From positions 68,160,407 to 68,224,406 of the forward strand of contig JAKTNV010000009.1 of assembly GCA_022747635.1 (NCBI GenBank): a stretch of 64,000 nucleotides of DNA, given 5' to 3'. The stretch comes from Hetaerina americana (lineage: Eukaryota > Arthropoda > Insecta > Odonata > Calopterygidae). Position numbers and translations under genes: made by a program. Below are positions 11,601 to 26,330 of the stretch, piece after piece. Below the pieces are notes generated by a model. That model was not told the origin of the DNA. It searched no databases and was given only the letters and a program-made list of their open reading frames with translations. How positions within the stretch are numbered: the stretch's first letter is position 1; the number at the start of each line of letters is the position of its first letter.

Positions 11601-14600
11601 CCGGTGAGTCAGCAGTCACACTATTGGTAAATATTTTTCTCTCAGTAAAATATTCTGAATAATTACTTAAGATATTCCGATGGTATTATGTATTTATTCC
11701 CACAGGAGAATTCTGACATGCTTCTTTCCAACGCATGAAAACCATCGTCTTTTCTAAAATGGCGTGGCAAGGGCATTCAGAATAAAGAAAATGTTGTTTG
11801 GCGGCTATAAGCCTCTGTTATCGGACACCAGACGGTTCTCCTGATGTGAATTTGGTCAACCATCAACCTTTGCTACGTAGCACATTGTGTCAAGAAATAA
11901 ATAGAAAAGTTTTGCTGAAAATAAATTCATGATAGATGCAAACTTGATGAAATGTGTCCAAATAACTTTGAAAAACTGCTTAACATAATCAGCACTTGCA
12001 TTACACGAAATAATTTTGTAACTAAGCTTAAATATTGATAAATTTTACGTCACTCCGTCTGCATTCACTAACCATTACCAACCCATGCTTGCGTGTCTAA
12101 AATGCATCCTTAAATCTTAATTCCTTAATTCATTTTTACTGCTTTCTTCCAGACGTTTTCATAGCAATACTTATCAACCTTTGCGTTGATTATGAACGCC
12201 CTGAATTTTCTTGTCACCCATTTCCTTTACACATTTTATTAATAAACACCTGCAATAGTGTTCGATACATTTTTATGAAACCACTCACCACACCTCTTCA
12301 GAAATGGTCTAATATTTGGGCTGAGTTTTACAAGATTTGCTTGAAGTTTACGGACTTTAGCGTCGAATCCATCGTTTTTATTCTCCTGAGCGTTAACCTG
12401 TTCCTCATAACTTTTCCCGTTACAATATTGTGATAACCACCTCTACGAAAAATGTTTTCAAAATTTTTTTTCTTCTTATTGGCATTATTGGTAGGGCAGA
12501 TAAATTTCAGCCACCACTTTTTGTGATCAAAAGAAGTTACGTACTTTGACTTTTACATCAGGAAGCTGAGAAGAAATGTCTCGATGGTAATGGAAGACTG
12601 CAGGCTCCTTATTAAAAATTGGGGCCTAATTTCATTAGCATTATGTAGTTCAGATGCCCACGATTGCTAACTGTGGAAGAATTTCTATGCCTCTGAAATA
12701 TCCCATTCTCTCCTAGTCATATGTTGATTTCAAATGATACAAATTTATCTTATCTATCAGATTACGCTCTTAGAGTCAAGATGTGAAAATATCGCCTGTT
12801 GACTTTTTTATATCGAGATCACTGATCAAGCTCTGATCAATCACTGATCATAGAGTATCGGTGTTCCTTGAAATTGAGGTTTTTTTGGATTATCTTATCA
12901 GCTGCACCTCTAAATTTATCTTTTATAGATTAAACATGTCTAAAATTGAAATTATTCACGGTTATTATGGTGTCTACATATTATTTTGTCTGGTAAAGTG
13001 GATACTGGAGAGCAGTGCGTTCCTGGAGCTTATCGGATAAATTATGCTAGGTGTATTTTCCGAAAAATGCCGCGTGCCTTTATTGGCATTGTCCTATTAC
13101 TGTTATTTCATGAATTTATAAATTGACCACGTGGATGACCGTAACACATGTTTACTACTGTTTTTGAACTAATGAAAAATGTTCATGAACTTCACTATTT
13201 TTTCCTCTATCCCAAGACTACAGGTATGCTCGTATGTTTACCAACTACAACCCAATGATTTCTCATTTATTTTCATTCTACCCATCTCAAGGCTCAAATG
13301 AAAATATTCCCAATGATTTTTCTCTTCCTGAAACTTGTATTATATTTCCTTGGCCAATATTTAAAATGAAATGAATTTGTGCTGAATACTGAAAGTTCTG
13401 AATACGCTTTGATTCTGGTTTTATTCAAAATATCTTCATTTCCTATTTTATACCATTTTTACATGGGGCGTACTTTCATTATTTGGATACGTCTCAAATT
13501 TAACCCATCTATTCAATGCTTCCATATTATACATAATTCGGCAAAAGGTTTCATGTTTGAGGTAAATATTGATAGTTAATTACAGTAATTATATATGCGA
13601 ACTACTAGTGTTTTAAATACTATATTTGACTGTATTTACCTAGCGCCATATAATTCAAGGAAAACGGATCAAATCTGAAATTTTGAGGAGATCCTTTTCA
13701 CATTTCTCTTTCATCTATCTAATCCGCAGAAGTCCTTATTTATTCTTAAACCAGGAGAAGAAAAAATATTTTTCAATCGTAAATTTTTACGGAAATGGCA
13801 GTTATTTGACTTGTCCGCTATGCGACAAACATCAGAATGCATGATTGATAGCACAATTATAAAAGAGAGAACACTCTCACGTGAGGTTTTGGAGTTTGGA
13901 TCTTATTCGTATATTTGATTATTGCTATTCATTTATACATTTTGGAAATTGGCTAGTGTTATTAAGTAAGCATATCATCTAAATATTACCCCGGAAAGAA
14001 TCACTTTTGAGACTCTATCCATGATTTCTACCGCATAAATAAAAATAAGTATAAATTACCATTTTTATAAATAGTTTTTATAAATTTCAAATGGTAGCGC
14101 CTCACATACTACTGATCTTCACTATACTGGAATTAATCTCAATACGAGGAGGTTTTAAAAAGTTTTGTAATGGAAGGCAATGAAAATGTCTCCATTAAGC
14201 TGCCATCATATGAAAATACTCCTTTATTCTGGAGTAAGTTCGTATTAAAACTACACTATTGATTTAAGTCATTAAGTGTAAGTAAGTAAGGAAGGGTACT
14301 GTTTTGAGTATAACTTAATTTTACTTCATAAGCACAGCAATTGTCGTAATGCGTTCTCTTTTGCATTGCGTTTGCGTCAGGTGCGCTTTCTTGACGGAAT
14401 ATTCATCTAATGGCAGTAAAATGAATTAAAATTCAGATAAAACGTTTTTTAAAAAATACCGTAAGAAAGTATTTTTAACCAGATAGTTGATCTTTCATTT
14501 TAAGATTTTCTGCTGCCATTAGAATCCTCTTAAGGCTGAAGATCAGGCCTTAAACTCACGTAAACCCTTGTTTTATATGAAATCATTTCCAACTCATAAT

Positions 14601-17600
14601 AATTTCTACCATCCCAGAAATCATTAAACTAGAAAGCATAAATGAATCAAAACGCAATCCTTATTCCTACTCTATTAATTGTTATCTAAATACCATTCAT
14701 ATATTCGGTTTTTTTCTCATCTCTTTTTCCTGACTTTATTATTTATTTCTTTTCTTCCAATATTTTCACTAAGTTTTTCATTATTTCCTTATCATTTACC
14801 TCTTCCCAGAACTCTGCAATACAATATTAATTTTACGTTCACATAAACCAAAATCTATGCTTAGACATTTTTCTCATTCTGAAAATACTTATATGGAAAC
14901 GGTGCACACAAACCGTTGATTTATAGCTCGCCATTATGCAACAGAACGAAAAAATATTTGAAAATTGAAATTAATCTTCTTTTCTCAACGTCTTAGTTGT
15001 CGCCATTCCATGTTATGAAAAGCTTCTTGTCTCAATATCTGTTTGGAATGCAGAGAATAATCGATTTAAACTTGATAATATCATATGTTTTCCTAACACC
15101 TCAGGCATTCCAATGACATTTTGAACCAGAATCAATCCCTGCTGCTGTCAGAACGTCTAAAAATTTTATTAATTCTTGAAAGCCGTTACTGCATGCTTGA
15201 TTTTTATATTCTTAAAATTCTCAATGCTAATACGTAGTTTAACGATTTTTACTTATTTGGTATTTCCAAAATTTGTTTACCATGTTTTCCTTAAAATACC
15301 AGGAAAAATTAATGTATTATTGTTAATGATCTTCATGATTTCATATGGGGAAATTATTCAGCTCTATTTTCTTAAATGGAAATGTTTTGAGTACTGTAGT
15401 GATTTCAGTTCCCATTTTTGTTTTTGAAAGCATTACAAAATTCTCATTTAAATATCAAATTAATTTGATTTATTTTTTAAGGTTACTATTGAAGTTTAAT
15501 AAAGATTTGCAACAATATATGCATCGATACCCTTCAATATGATGGAAACGATTAATTCTGGGAAATTCAGTACCAACCTCCATCTCCATAAAACTCTTAT
15601 TTGAACCTGGCTTTCTTGGGTAGGTTTTAACAATATGAAGATGAAGTAAAAGATGGTTAGAAACGAAGAAAGCGATTGACTGTACATCAAATGTTCGACA
15701 GTTTCGATCGATCGTGTGCCTTCCCCGCACTGAAATGGCGCCCAGCGGGATGACTTGTGTATTGCCAACGTTTCGTTCTCAGAAGAAGAAAGCCTACGAT
15801 ATTAACGTCCAATTTACCATAACTTTTGTTCAGCTTTTATTTTGGAAAATGTACCATAGTATTCAAAGGCTATCTTAATTTAGCAATGTTCATTGTGAAT
15901 TATAAAGGACTATTTCAATGCTAAAAAGATTTAATGTATTCATCAATATTTTGGAAGCAGTGCTACAAGCACTGACTGTATAGAAATGATGCACAAAGGA
16001 ATTATGAATCCATATATTGATGATATACGGATACAAGGGATGGCTAAAATAGATTTATTAGAGCCAAATGTAGTTACACATACGATAGAACAAGAATATT
16101 TGGCAGAATACTAGTTTCAGATCGTCATTCCATGTAAAAATGTACAATATCATATACTTAGAAAACTTGTGACCAAAGGGAAGTAAAGAGCTGCAAACAA
16201 AAATACCAGAGCTTGGAGCGTTTTAATATATGGTCTGAGATGTTTACTGCTTTACAGAGGAAAAAATCTATTTGAGACCTTAGAAACAGGTGACTTAGAA
16301 ATGAAATCGGATTGTGATCTATGTACAGTGTAAATTGAAGAAAGTAAATTGGACCAAGATTGACGTTGACATTAGTACCATAGATTTGATATGATCCCCA
16401 TATTATCGGCAGCCGTCGTTATAAGATCGTGAAAAAATTAGTAAAAAATATTTTATCTCCTTGTTTTGACACCCATCAGGACATAAAATAAATTGGCTTC
16501 CTCTCATGACTAATATGAGATCAATTTGATATCGCCGACAGAAAATGAAGTTTGAAATAACATATTTAAAAGTTTATTTACACGTAATGATGGAAACTAA
16601 TACCCAAGAAATGATTAGTTGATTCTTAGAAAGTAAAGAGAAATGATGTTTAAATGAGGCGCTTGTAGTGTTTTAGTATGATTTTTGTGCTAGTAGAATG
16701 AAAAAATAATAAAAATAAGCATGTTTATCAGTGCTTCATGGATAATGTTTTTACCAGAGCAATCCAAGAACATTGATGATATAAATACGTAATATAGAGG
16801 TAGATTTGAGAGATAGTCAACCTACCAGGACCCCCTATGTTAATCAGACTGCAAGGGGAGGTAGGTACGCGGTGAATTGGAATGAAAAGTGATATGTAGG
16901 ATCGCGAAGCTTGGTTGATTGCAATATGATACTTGCATTCTCCAATTTTCATTCTGAGGAAATTTTAAGGATATGGGAAAGAATTTTGCAGAAAATGAAA
17001 TATGGTAGTAAGCAAAAGAGTCCATTATGTCTGGAGGACCATTATGAACAGGGTTTGCCAAATAGTGAAAGAATAGCATTTTATGTTCAATGATTTATAT
17101 ATTTGTAAGCAATTCCATATTACACGGAATCAACATAAGTCACAAAAACCTAAAGGGAATTTGATTTTCAAGATGCGGGATAAAATAGCTGAAACATTTA
17201 ATTAGTGGGATATGTGCTCAAGCCTATTCTGGAGCAGTTCAATTGTTTTAGGGTAAATTTGGCAAGGCATGGAGAATATCAGAAGAAAATAAATTGTATC
17301 GCATAGAGAAGTTTTTAATATATGAAAATAAGAAAATTTGTTTCTGCTATGTTCAGCATTGGTATAAATAAAGCTTATGCTAAGACTATGCTCAGTGTGA
17401 ATGGGAAATCCTTCATTTGAGAAAAGATGGATTACCGTAGGTTACATGATTTTGAAATGTTTATCTGTAGAAAAAAGAGAAACATTTGGACAGAAAGACG
17501 AACAATGAAGTAAAAAAGTATGACTGTTTGAAATTGTGGTAGGTGCTCGGAAAAATTGGTACAACGAAATTTGCGTATTAGTGGGCTACTGCAGATATCA

Positions 17601-19299
17601 GAGACTAGTATTTGACTATTATTTCAGGGGAAACGTTTGATACGACATGAGTTTGAACTACGAAAAATTGAAAGGAGCAATCGTCGATAGCAAACTGGCA
17701 GAAATTTTCTCGAGACGCATGATGTTGTAGGATACAGTCGTAGTACAATTCCGCTTGGACATGTAAAGTAACGTAAATGGGCTGCATAGATCAGATGATA
17801 TATCTACTTTATCCTATGAAAAGGTAACGTCAAAAAAATATGCTTACAGAAAAATATATGATAAAAATAAGTGCACGGTTACGTGGCGGAAAGCAAACAG
17901 ACGTCGTACGAGTACCAATGTCCACCCTTTATGCGAGATAAATATTTAAACGCAGAAGCGAAGGAAAAGAAATCAAGAGGTTGTATCATTTTATTTCCTT
18001 TTATTCTTTATTCATTGTAATTTAGTGGTGCATGTACGGAACCATCAAAAAGAGAGATTACAATTAAGAAAATAAGTTTGCTGAATGATAAAATGAGGAG
18101 CAGTAATGACAATGGGAACCTTATGAAGTAATTGAAATGTACATACGGATTTAATTATTTTTTAATCCTCTGCGGCATAATTAGAGCAGGGCATGATGAT
18201 TATGGAATTCATAAAATATAGAATGCAACGGATGATATGAATGAATCTTGAATATACAACGAGAAGAGACTTTTATACATAATATAACATGCAGAAAGAT
18301 AAAGCAAAATCTTTAGCAGAAGCTGCTGCGGCTGTGAGCCTTCCTAATGTCGAGAAATATTGATCCGTCACTCCTCCAACGTGTCGAAGAATGATTTCAA
18401 CCCGCATTGACGAACGTATCGTTTCTTGGTGCTAGTTATCACAAATTCATCATGATTTTCCAGTTTTTCTTGGATTTTGACACCCTTTATTATTATTTTC
18501 ATTATTAAGTCATTTTACTAATATTGATGAGATCCGAGCAGCTGCATTTATATTTTACATAAGCTCTTAGTATACTTCTAGCATTTTAGCCACAAATTAA
18601 AGGAATTGCTTTTATTCCCAATATTTATGGTAAATTGTGAAACGCATCTTAAACCGTATAAATTACATCCGCATCAGTTGGCAAAATCCTTGCAGCTACA
18701 GCATTTGTTTCAAAAGAGCTTTCTCCGCAGATTGTTCATGCACTACGTACGGCAAGGAGTCCACAGAATCAAGGGAGAATATTCGGCATGATACAAGAAA
18801 ATAATAATTACTATTCAATGCTCTGCATTATGCTACTTGTTATAAATAAATAATTGAACATGATTTGCAGCTCCTGTAAAATGACAATTAATATCTACCG
18901 ATTGTGACACAGGGGTCATCAGCTCAACACCTTTCGACCCGTCAAGTTGATAAGGCGTTGTCTTTGCTATTACTGCACCTTATTTAACTTTTCAAGATAG
19001 CCGTTTAGCCTACGTGTTTGACCAAATTGATTGTATATTCTATTATTAAATAACCCTCCAACGGACTATAACCTGGGTGTGGTGAAAGGGCTTGAGTGTT
19101 CCAATGATCCCTTTTGCTGTGCTGGTGGGAGCAATGATAATTGCTCCTGGTAGTATGCAGTAGATGCAGTAAAAGAAGACCATATTAATTATAATATGAA
19201 CATGGAAACTTGGAACTTGTATGGGCAACGTTGAGGACAGGAAAATTAGAGAATATTTAGCATAAGATGGTAAGGGGAAATATATGTATCTTAGGTACA
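8666..19299. other. Intergenic DNA, no gene supported
   Basis: About 10.6 kb. Two patches are less AT-rich: 9.45-10.1 kb, with open frames on both strands (9636-9875 and its antisense 9715-9966), and 10.45-10.9 kb. They may be old repeats, but no family motif was recognised. A cluster of three TGATCA palindromes lies near 12.82-12.85 kb. The rest is AT-rich sequence with chance frames of 60-90 codons. Confidence 0.45.
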
Positions 19300-20740
19300 T
19301 GCGAGGTGAGATGGAAGGATAAAGTTAACAGAGGAAGGGTGAAATTAGTGCGCTTTACAGCAAGGTTAAACCATTGTCGGGAATAAAGAAGGGCAGACCT
19401 GTATTGACAGTTAGAGATTAGTCGGGTAAGATAATAGTTGGCAAAAAAAAGATTATTCAGAAATGGATAGAATATGTATAAAAGAGACATAACATCGAGG
19501 AAGATAGCAGGCGTCCAGACATACTCGACCATGAGATAGAACAGGCATTAAGGGAGATGAAATCAAAAACGCCATGGGGGTAGACAACATTCCTACTACT
19601 AAAAGGTTAAAAAAAATGTGGGAGGAAGAGAATTTATGGACTGATTCGTGGATTGTATGAGGAAGGAATGTGGCCGAGAGACTTTGTGAGATCGCTGTTA
19701 GTTCCTATTTCGAAAAAGATGGAGGCTACATCATATGAGGACTACAAAACGATAAGTCTGATTTCCTATGCAACTTAACTGGTTCTCAGGATCATTCCCT
19801 AAGGATAGAGAGCAAGACAAATGATTTCTTAGGGGTTGATAAGCTTAGATTTAGGAAGGGGAAAGGCACGCGCAATTGCAGTAATAAAAATCACTGATCG
19901 AAAGGAATATTGAATATAATCAGGACAGTCATCATAATTGCCTGTTTTGTAAATTTTTTAAAGAGTCAACTGGGAAAAGAAATGATTTTAATTGCTTAAA
20001 ATAGGGCTAGATTGAGGAGACAGGAGGCTAACCCGCAACCTGTGCTCATGGCATGTCTCAGACTACTCAGGTACAATGGGGGACAAAAAGTCGGGATGGG
20101 CAGGGTTAGTAAGAGGTGAAAGGCAGAGTTGAACATTATCACCAATGCTGTTCAATATGTGGAGGAAATGTAGCATTGTATTATGTGGAAAAAGCAGAGC
20201 ATGTAAAAAAGTTTAATTATTTTGAAAGTGTTTTGGGCCAAAATGGTCAAAGTAGAAGGGACGTAAGATGAAGAATTGCGCATGGCAAAGAGACTTTTAC
20301 AAGGAGGAGGGAGTTGATGATTGGGACTTTGAATAAAGTTGTTGATGAAAGACTGGTTAAATTTGGTATGGAGCGTAGTTATGAACGGAGCGGAAACGTG
20401 GTCACTGAAGTAGGACGATAGATGTAGATTGGAGGTAGAAGGTTGGAGAAGGTTAAACAGACCAAACGGAAAACATATGAAAGAGTGCTAGGTATGGTGG
20501 GCGAGGAGAGTGATTTGTTGGAGGGAATCCTAAGGAGACAGGGAAAATGGATTAAAGGCGTATTGATCGGCAGGGTTGAAAACTGAATTAGAGATCAGAA
20601 TGTTAGGCAAATGATGAATGGGCAGGAACAGGATAGAGCTATTGGGAGGGGATGAAGAGAGGAAGGAAATACACAAAGATGAAGAGGGATTTGATGCAGT
20701 GTAAGTTGCTGTATTAAGTTTTGCTAGGAAACACAAAACT
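19300..20740 (+). pseudogene. Decayed LINE reverse transcriptase
   Basis: Blocks of non-LTR reverse transcriptase follow each other in the right order on the + strand but in shifting frames with stops. They are: IEQALREMKSKTPWG (about 19530-19580), IYGLIRGLYEEGMWPRDF then EDYKTISLIS (about 19630-19770), FRKGKGTRN (about 19850-19880), CLFCKFFKES, the remnant of the CFVDFEKAFDRV box (about 19935), LSPMLFNM (about 20132-20159), and the C-terminal connection with RRRELMIGTLNKVVDERLVKFGMERS and DLLEGILRRQGKWI (20290-20560). The FADD box cannot be read clearly. It ends near a TAATAATAATTATTATT tract at about 20.8 kb, as many LINE copies do. Clearly dead. It is probably the same broad LINE group as the 4.5 kb relic. 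Confidence 0.8.
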
Positions 20741-22589
20741 TTGGGCTTGTGTCCATCCTAAACCTATCTCAACCGGTAGATTACTTAATAATAATTATTA
20801 TTAAGAAAGGGAGACTTATTCAATTTAAAATATTTATTAAATAGTTTGATTTTATTTTTTCGGTGTTTATAAAAGCAAATAATAATAAAATACCTTTTTA
20901 GACACCATATTAAATTAAAATGAATTATCTTTTTACATTTTTGCAAATTAAAATGCAAGTGAACACACTTATTTTTCTAAGACCACAAACTCTGTGTCAA
21001 TTTTTTTTACATCAAGTTGGAACCCGTTTGGCCGCCTATGGTCACTCTTGTTTCAATCCGGATATGTAATCAAGAATAATATATAAGTTACTTCCAATAA
21101 AATAACTCAAAACTTATAAAATTATGTTGAAAATCTACATAGCTATAAATACGTCCTTTGCTTGGTAGTTCAACCAATTAATTAACATTATATATATTTG
21201 TTTTCATAATCCCTTTGTAAAAAAACAATTGCTGTACTTATACTGGTATTTCTACTAATGTCATTGCAATATATCATGGATTATATAGTAACAAATTAAT
21301 CCATATCTCTAAGACACCTTAACTGTATTGTTGGAGTATTAAAATTGTCCCAGCGGAAATAATAAAAACTATGTCACCCAATGAAAATATTTCTTTGGCC
21401 TATTTTTTTTTGACCATACATCAAGAGTGAAAAAATTACAAATGGATTATACCAGCATTTTAATTGATCATGCTCAATATTTTAAACAAACTCTTATGGC
21501 TCCAGCGTCCATATCAATGCCTTCTAATTACTAACTCCCTTCGCCCTGAATGAGGCGCCTGGCCATCTTAATTCTTTCTTTCGCATTCCTAAGTTCTTAC
21601 TCTCTGGAACTTTTTGAGGACACTTCCCTTCTAATTTCTCATGCAACGTAATACTAACAAATAACAATTCTCAATACCAAAAAATTCACTGATTACATCT
21701 TCGTCTTTTTTAATTCCTTGCAATTCTTACTTGCCACTACATCTCTTTCCTTTGCTTCTAAAGTTTTTGTTTGTTCTGTTTATTTTATCTTTAGAATATG
21801 CGCAGAGGATATTACTTGTTATCTTTACTTTCTGTTTTTCAAATTGTACAATTTTCTAAGCTCTGATTTTTTCCGAATTTCTATACTAAACATTTATTAA
21901 AAATTAATATTTATAAAACAAATTTTTTCCTTTTGCTTACTTATTAATATCATTTTCTTATTACAGTATAAAAGTTACTCGTCCTTTGCAAATATTTTCT
22001 TCACTCGCGTTCTTGCTGGTATCATGGTCTTCATCTGAATAGGTCTGATTTTGATGTCTAAGAGCCTAGAGAAGTATACTATCTGCTCTAGTTTTTCCTC
22101 CCATTAATCCGTATTTTCTTTCATTCATATGAGGATCTCTATCTTATGTTTGCTTTAACAGTAATCTCTGAGGAGCTCCCTTATCCTCTATTATGAATGT
22201 ACTTTCTGAATTCCATTCTTTTACTTTGATGTCATCTTTGGTAGAATTCACGTTGATTTCATTCTTCATAACACTTCTAATTTAATATAGTTTTTATAAA
22301 AAAACTGCCAAATTTGTGACTGGGTAAAGTCAAATTTTGCCACATTTAGAGGTGTGGTTTATAGCAAAAGTCAAGTTTTACCGATTTCTGCAATTATTTA
22401 AGCAATAATCAGAAAAACAATGTTTAGGCAATACATTTTGCTCTGATACAATATTTTTACTTTGATTAAGTCACAAAGCGTTCATGTTGTATCTGTGAGA
22501 TGACCTTTGTGAATAAAACTTGTATGGTATATTTTCAGAGGGACAAAATGGATGCCATTGGCACCACATGTTCTGAGATTGCACGCGCC
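20741..22589. other. AT-rich intergenic DNA, no gene seen
   Basis: Holds a 16-bp perfect AATAATAATTATTATT palindrome near 20.80 kb, probably part of the LINE 3' tail. Otherwise featureless. Confidence 0.5.
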
Positions 22590-22705
22590 GATTTTTTCTC
22601 CAGCAACGTGTATTGCGAGGTCGGCACCCCTTGCGAACGGGAGAAACCGGTTCGGTTCCCGGCAGATGAGTTTACTTCCAGGCACAACTTGCAGCCATAG
22701 ATACG
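22590..22705 (+). repeat. tRNA-like (SINE-like) fragment
   Basis: An island of GC-richer sequence contains GGTTCGGTTCC at 22649-22659, a 10 of 11 match to the RNA polymerase III B-box consensus GGTTCGANTCC. It is preceded by GGGAGAAACC as in the anticodon-to-T-arm region of a tRNA. No convincing A box was found and the acceptor stem does not fold, so this is read as a tRNA-derived SINE or tRNA pseudogene rather than a tRNA gene. Overlapping frames on both strands here are a by-product of composition. Confidence 0.4.
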
Positions 22706-23328
22706 ACATCATGATTCTCGAGCGATTGGTAATAATTCGTCCGTAATATCAAATTATCAGCATTTGGTTTTATTTTATTGATGTCGCGTTTAAATATTTC
22801 GAGTCAATTATTTGCAGCATGATCACGAAGCCAGGAAATGAGTAGGTACATATTTGTGTGCTATTAATGGTAGCTATGGAGAGTGCAAACAAATTAATTA
22901 CAAAGTTGGTGCCTTACTTCACATATCTATTTGCCCCCAATTAATGCATATTTACAATTAGTTCTTCCAAACTTTTAATTAATTTTTTTCTGTCTGACGC
23001 TTATGGAAAAATTACGTATTTTGTGGGCAAAAACTCAAACACAATTTTTATCAATTGTGATGATTGGTATCATTGATTGGTAATCATGTATATATTACTC
23101 AATGATTGATGGCATTGTATATTAAGTTTTAGATGCACTCTGTTAAAGATGCCAAAATTTTTGCCCTTTTTTAGTGGAGAAAATTGATATATATTAAGGT
23201 CATTAATTTAAGTAGAAAATTTCTTTATCCATACCTCAGTTGCCAACCCACCACTCAGTTTTTTAGGTAGGGGTAGAGCTCACCTAATACTGTGTCTAAT
23301 GGCGTGTGAAATTCACATATCTTGGTTT

Positions 23329-23340
23329 GGGGGGGGGGGG
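23329..23340. repeat. Poly-G tract (12 G)
   Basis: Uninterrupted run of twelve G on the + strand in an otherwise AT-rich region. Confidence 0.9.
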
Positions 23341-23429
23341 CGATTCCTTACATATGGTACCCGAAAACCATAGTTTCCTAGGATATCTGATACCGAAAAA
23401 ATACACACAACAGGTAAACTTGAAGGTGC

Positions 23430-23495
23430 CGAGATGCGTCCGGGGAATCGAGCGTTGGGTCTCCGGTTAGTGATTCTAAGCTCTGCAAACTAGTC
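23430..23495 (-). repeat. tRNA-like (SINE-like) fragment
   Basis: On the - strand, CGCTCGATTCC (plus-strand 23444-23454) matches 9 of 11 B-box positions and is followed by CCGG. Upstream lie AGAGCTTAG and a small TTAG/CTAA stem placed like an anticodon arm. The 5' half and acceptor stem are not tRNA-like. Best read as a decayed tRNA-derived SINE. Confidence 0.4.
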
Positions 23496-26005
23496 TTACA
23501 CTTTCTCCTCAGTTATCTTTATTGTAATAAAATTTTATGATATAAGATTATTTGGAATATTATGACAGACTACAAAACAGCATTGTTTTTCAACCCGTCC
23601 ATTATGCTTCTCGTATATTAGTTAACAGTGTCAGTGTCATTTAAAAGAATTTGCTGTCATTTTTTGGCACTATGAATAAAGGCGATCAGTTTCACAACTG
23701 GATTATGGAAAACAACTGGAAAATGGACTAGGAATCAGGATGTGTACTTTAGAAGCAAATAAGTTTGATAATCAACACTAGAACCTCTGTTAACTTTGTG
23801 GGAAAACCTGACAACATATCAAGTTTACGTAAAGTAAGACGTCCTTAATTTATCTCTTACAGACGGAAGTATTATGGAAGCGTAAATTTATCAGGCATTA
23901 TAGTTTTTCGGAGAAATTATGTACTTTAATGTAATTATGTCATTTTGTACTAGGGTTTAGGCCATTTAATTTGAAAAGAGGGTAAAGAGTTAATTAGATT
24001 CAATGAAAACTTGAGAAATGATATGAGATGAGAAATGAAATGAGAGAGAATCGGCCCAAAAGATAATCCAATGAATGAATAACGGTTGAATCTAAACGAT
24101 TCAGTGTTATAGAATTGGTATGAAATAAATTTCATGTCGTCCATACACATTTATTGACAAACTCTCCAAAAAATCCAAGTGAAAATTGCATTCATTATAT
24201 AATATTTTCCTTTTCTAATGAGCCAAAATCAACTTCAATTGCTATTAGTACAACTAACTATGGAGTTGATAGAAGATCAGCATGTGGTAAAACTTTGCCT
24301 ACAATCTATGTAGTGCAGAACGTATTTTACAATAGTGTTACAGCATGGTAGTAGTTACGTGGAAAGTTATAATATGTCAAAGCAAAGTGGTTCTCCGTTC
24401 TTTACAGGGATATAAGGAGCATTTTAAAAATTAATAGGGAAGCTAAGAAGGCATATTTGGATATGTTAAATTTACAAATTTCATACATTTGAACAAAAGT
24501 GTTATATAAAACTTCCAGGTGCACAAAAGGACTTCCTTCCTCTTTAACGGCTAGGCTAGGTTGTAGGTTAAGACCTTAAGTAAGGCATTTTGTGCGAGAA
24601 AAGAGTATTAAAAAATCCAGTGGATTTATGGGCACTGCTTTTGTTAATTCTGCCACATAAATCATCTTGAATATAAATACACTTTTATAGAATTTAGAAG
24701 CACAAAATTGACATTCAATTTATATCCCTGTTGTACTATTGAAACGAAACTGTAATATAACAGAATTAAAATACACATGGGATACATCGCGGTGAGTACC
24801 AAGTATTTATAGAATTTACGTGGTATAAAAAGAATAATTAGGGGAATGTATGATTTGGTTAAGAAACAGTTTGATGTTAATGTCCTGACAACAAAGACGT
24901 GAATTTAATGTACTCATGTTGACAGAATTATTGCGAAATCAATTAGGAAAAAGTTTGGTGGAAGTGCATTGGTTTTGTAGAAAATTTTGTACCAGGATAT
25001 TATAATAGTACCTACAGTCAAAGAGACTTTAATAGGAAAAAATATTGGAAAGAGGCTGAGGCAAAGGAAAGTTAGGAGCAGAAGATTTTGTATGTGACAA
25101 TGTGGGAATACAAAAGAATCAAAATAAGTGGGTACGGGCAGGGTGATACTGAAAACATCGGTAACGGTATACTTTCAGGAAAAAATAAATATTTGCATCA
25201 TAGCACTTCATTTATTTTGAAAAAAACGGTTGAATGAAATATTTGCGAAAAAATATGATTTCCGGTAAATGGCTACTTGGTTCTCTGCAGTAATTCTTAT
25301 TAGCAAATGAAACCTCTTTTTGGAAATATTTGAAGAACAAAGTCCGAGTAATGTGTATGTGTTAAACTTTTATATTTTATTTATTAAGGTTTTTTTCACT
25401 GCTCCTTCTTTTAACTTTTCTGGTTTTTTCCAAATCGATAATATCTGGGATGGGTTTCGCGTTTCCGCCGTGCTGTCTGACGAGAAAACTTTCTTGCGGG
25501 GCTGAATATACCCTATTTAACTCAGATCTGACGTCAAGCTTCTTGCAGAATATTTGGCTGACCAGCAGTACGAGCTAGGTAACCCAGAGTATGGTAGTGT
25601 GTGTAGATCTTTTTGAACTTTCTTTTTTTAAATATTTATCACCGTTCATTTCTTAGTAGGAGAGCGTTTCGTTAAGTTTTAACTATTTATAAAAATAACA
25701 AAGTTATCTTTTGGCTTCGTACTTTGAAATAACTCGTAGCATTGAGGTGATAGAGGCTTGCAGTGCGATTCAGTTCCTTCAATAGAAAGTGTACCGTGCT
25801 CGGCAAATTTATTATGAATTGATGGTTAACTGTACGTCATTGTCATGTATTTCCATAAATCTACATGGTGTACCTACACCAACCTCAAGCTTCCAATTTT
25901 AACGAAGTAAATTTATTTTTGCTAATTTATTTATTTAAGAATTACGTTGCAATTAGGTGATTTTCTGCAATTAGGCGATTGCTGTTCATAGAAATCAAGG
26001 GCCAT
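23496..26005. other. AT-rich intergenic DNA, no gene seen
   Basis: No recognisable protein, RNA or transposon signal. Frames at 23950-24351 and 25320-25505 are short and motif-free. Confidence 0.5.
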
Positions 26006-26330
26006 CATATGGATAAGTTGTGAGGAGGAAAAGAAATTTTCGTGCAGGCCACTTCGAAGACAATCCAAAATGTATAAGACCATCACTCACGGACGATACT
26101 GCGACAGTGAAGCAGGTGGGGGGCTTAATCTCATTAGACCGGAAAGCAGCCAGCCAGGTGATCATGAATAACACTGGTCTTAGTTTCGGCAGTGCGTAGA
26201 AACTTATTAACGGAAAATTGCACATGTCAAAGGTGTCTAACACGCAGGGTTCCAAGGCTAATGACAACGTTTCCGAATACAGCACGACGCGACCTAAAAT
26301 TAAAGTAGACAAAGAATCAAAATCAAGTTT
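26006..26330 (+). pseudogene. Decayed mariner transposase, DNA-binding part
   Basis: The + strand reads as the helix-turn-helix half of a mariner transposase. RPSLTDDTATVKQ corresponds to the linker after the first helix-turn-helix. LDRKAASQV, NTGLSFGSA, a stop and KLINGKLHMSK correspond to the second helix-turn-helix. After a +1 shift, TRRVPRL stands where relatives have ARWVPRL. The catalytic D-D-D region is not recognisable downstream. No terminal inverted repeats were found. The 121-residue open frame on the opposite strand (25995-26360) is a shadow of this relic. Confidence 0.65.

Noticed and set aside
22590..22705. A functional tRNA gene
   Set aside because: B-box match only; no A box at correct spacing and no acceptor stem.
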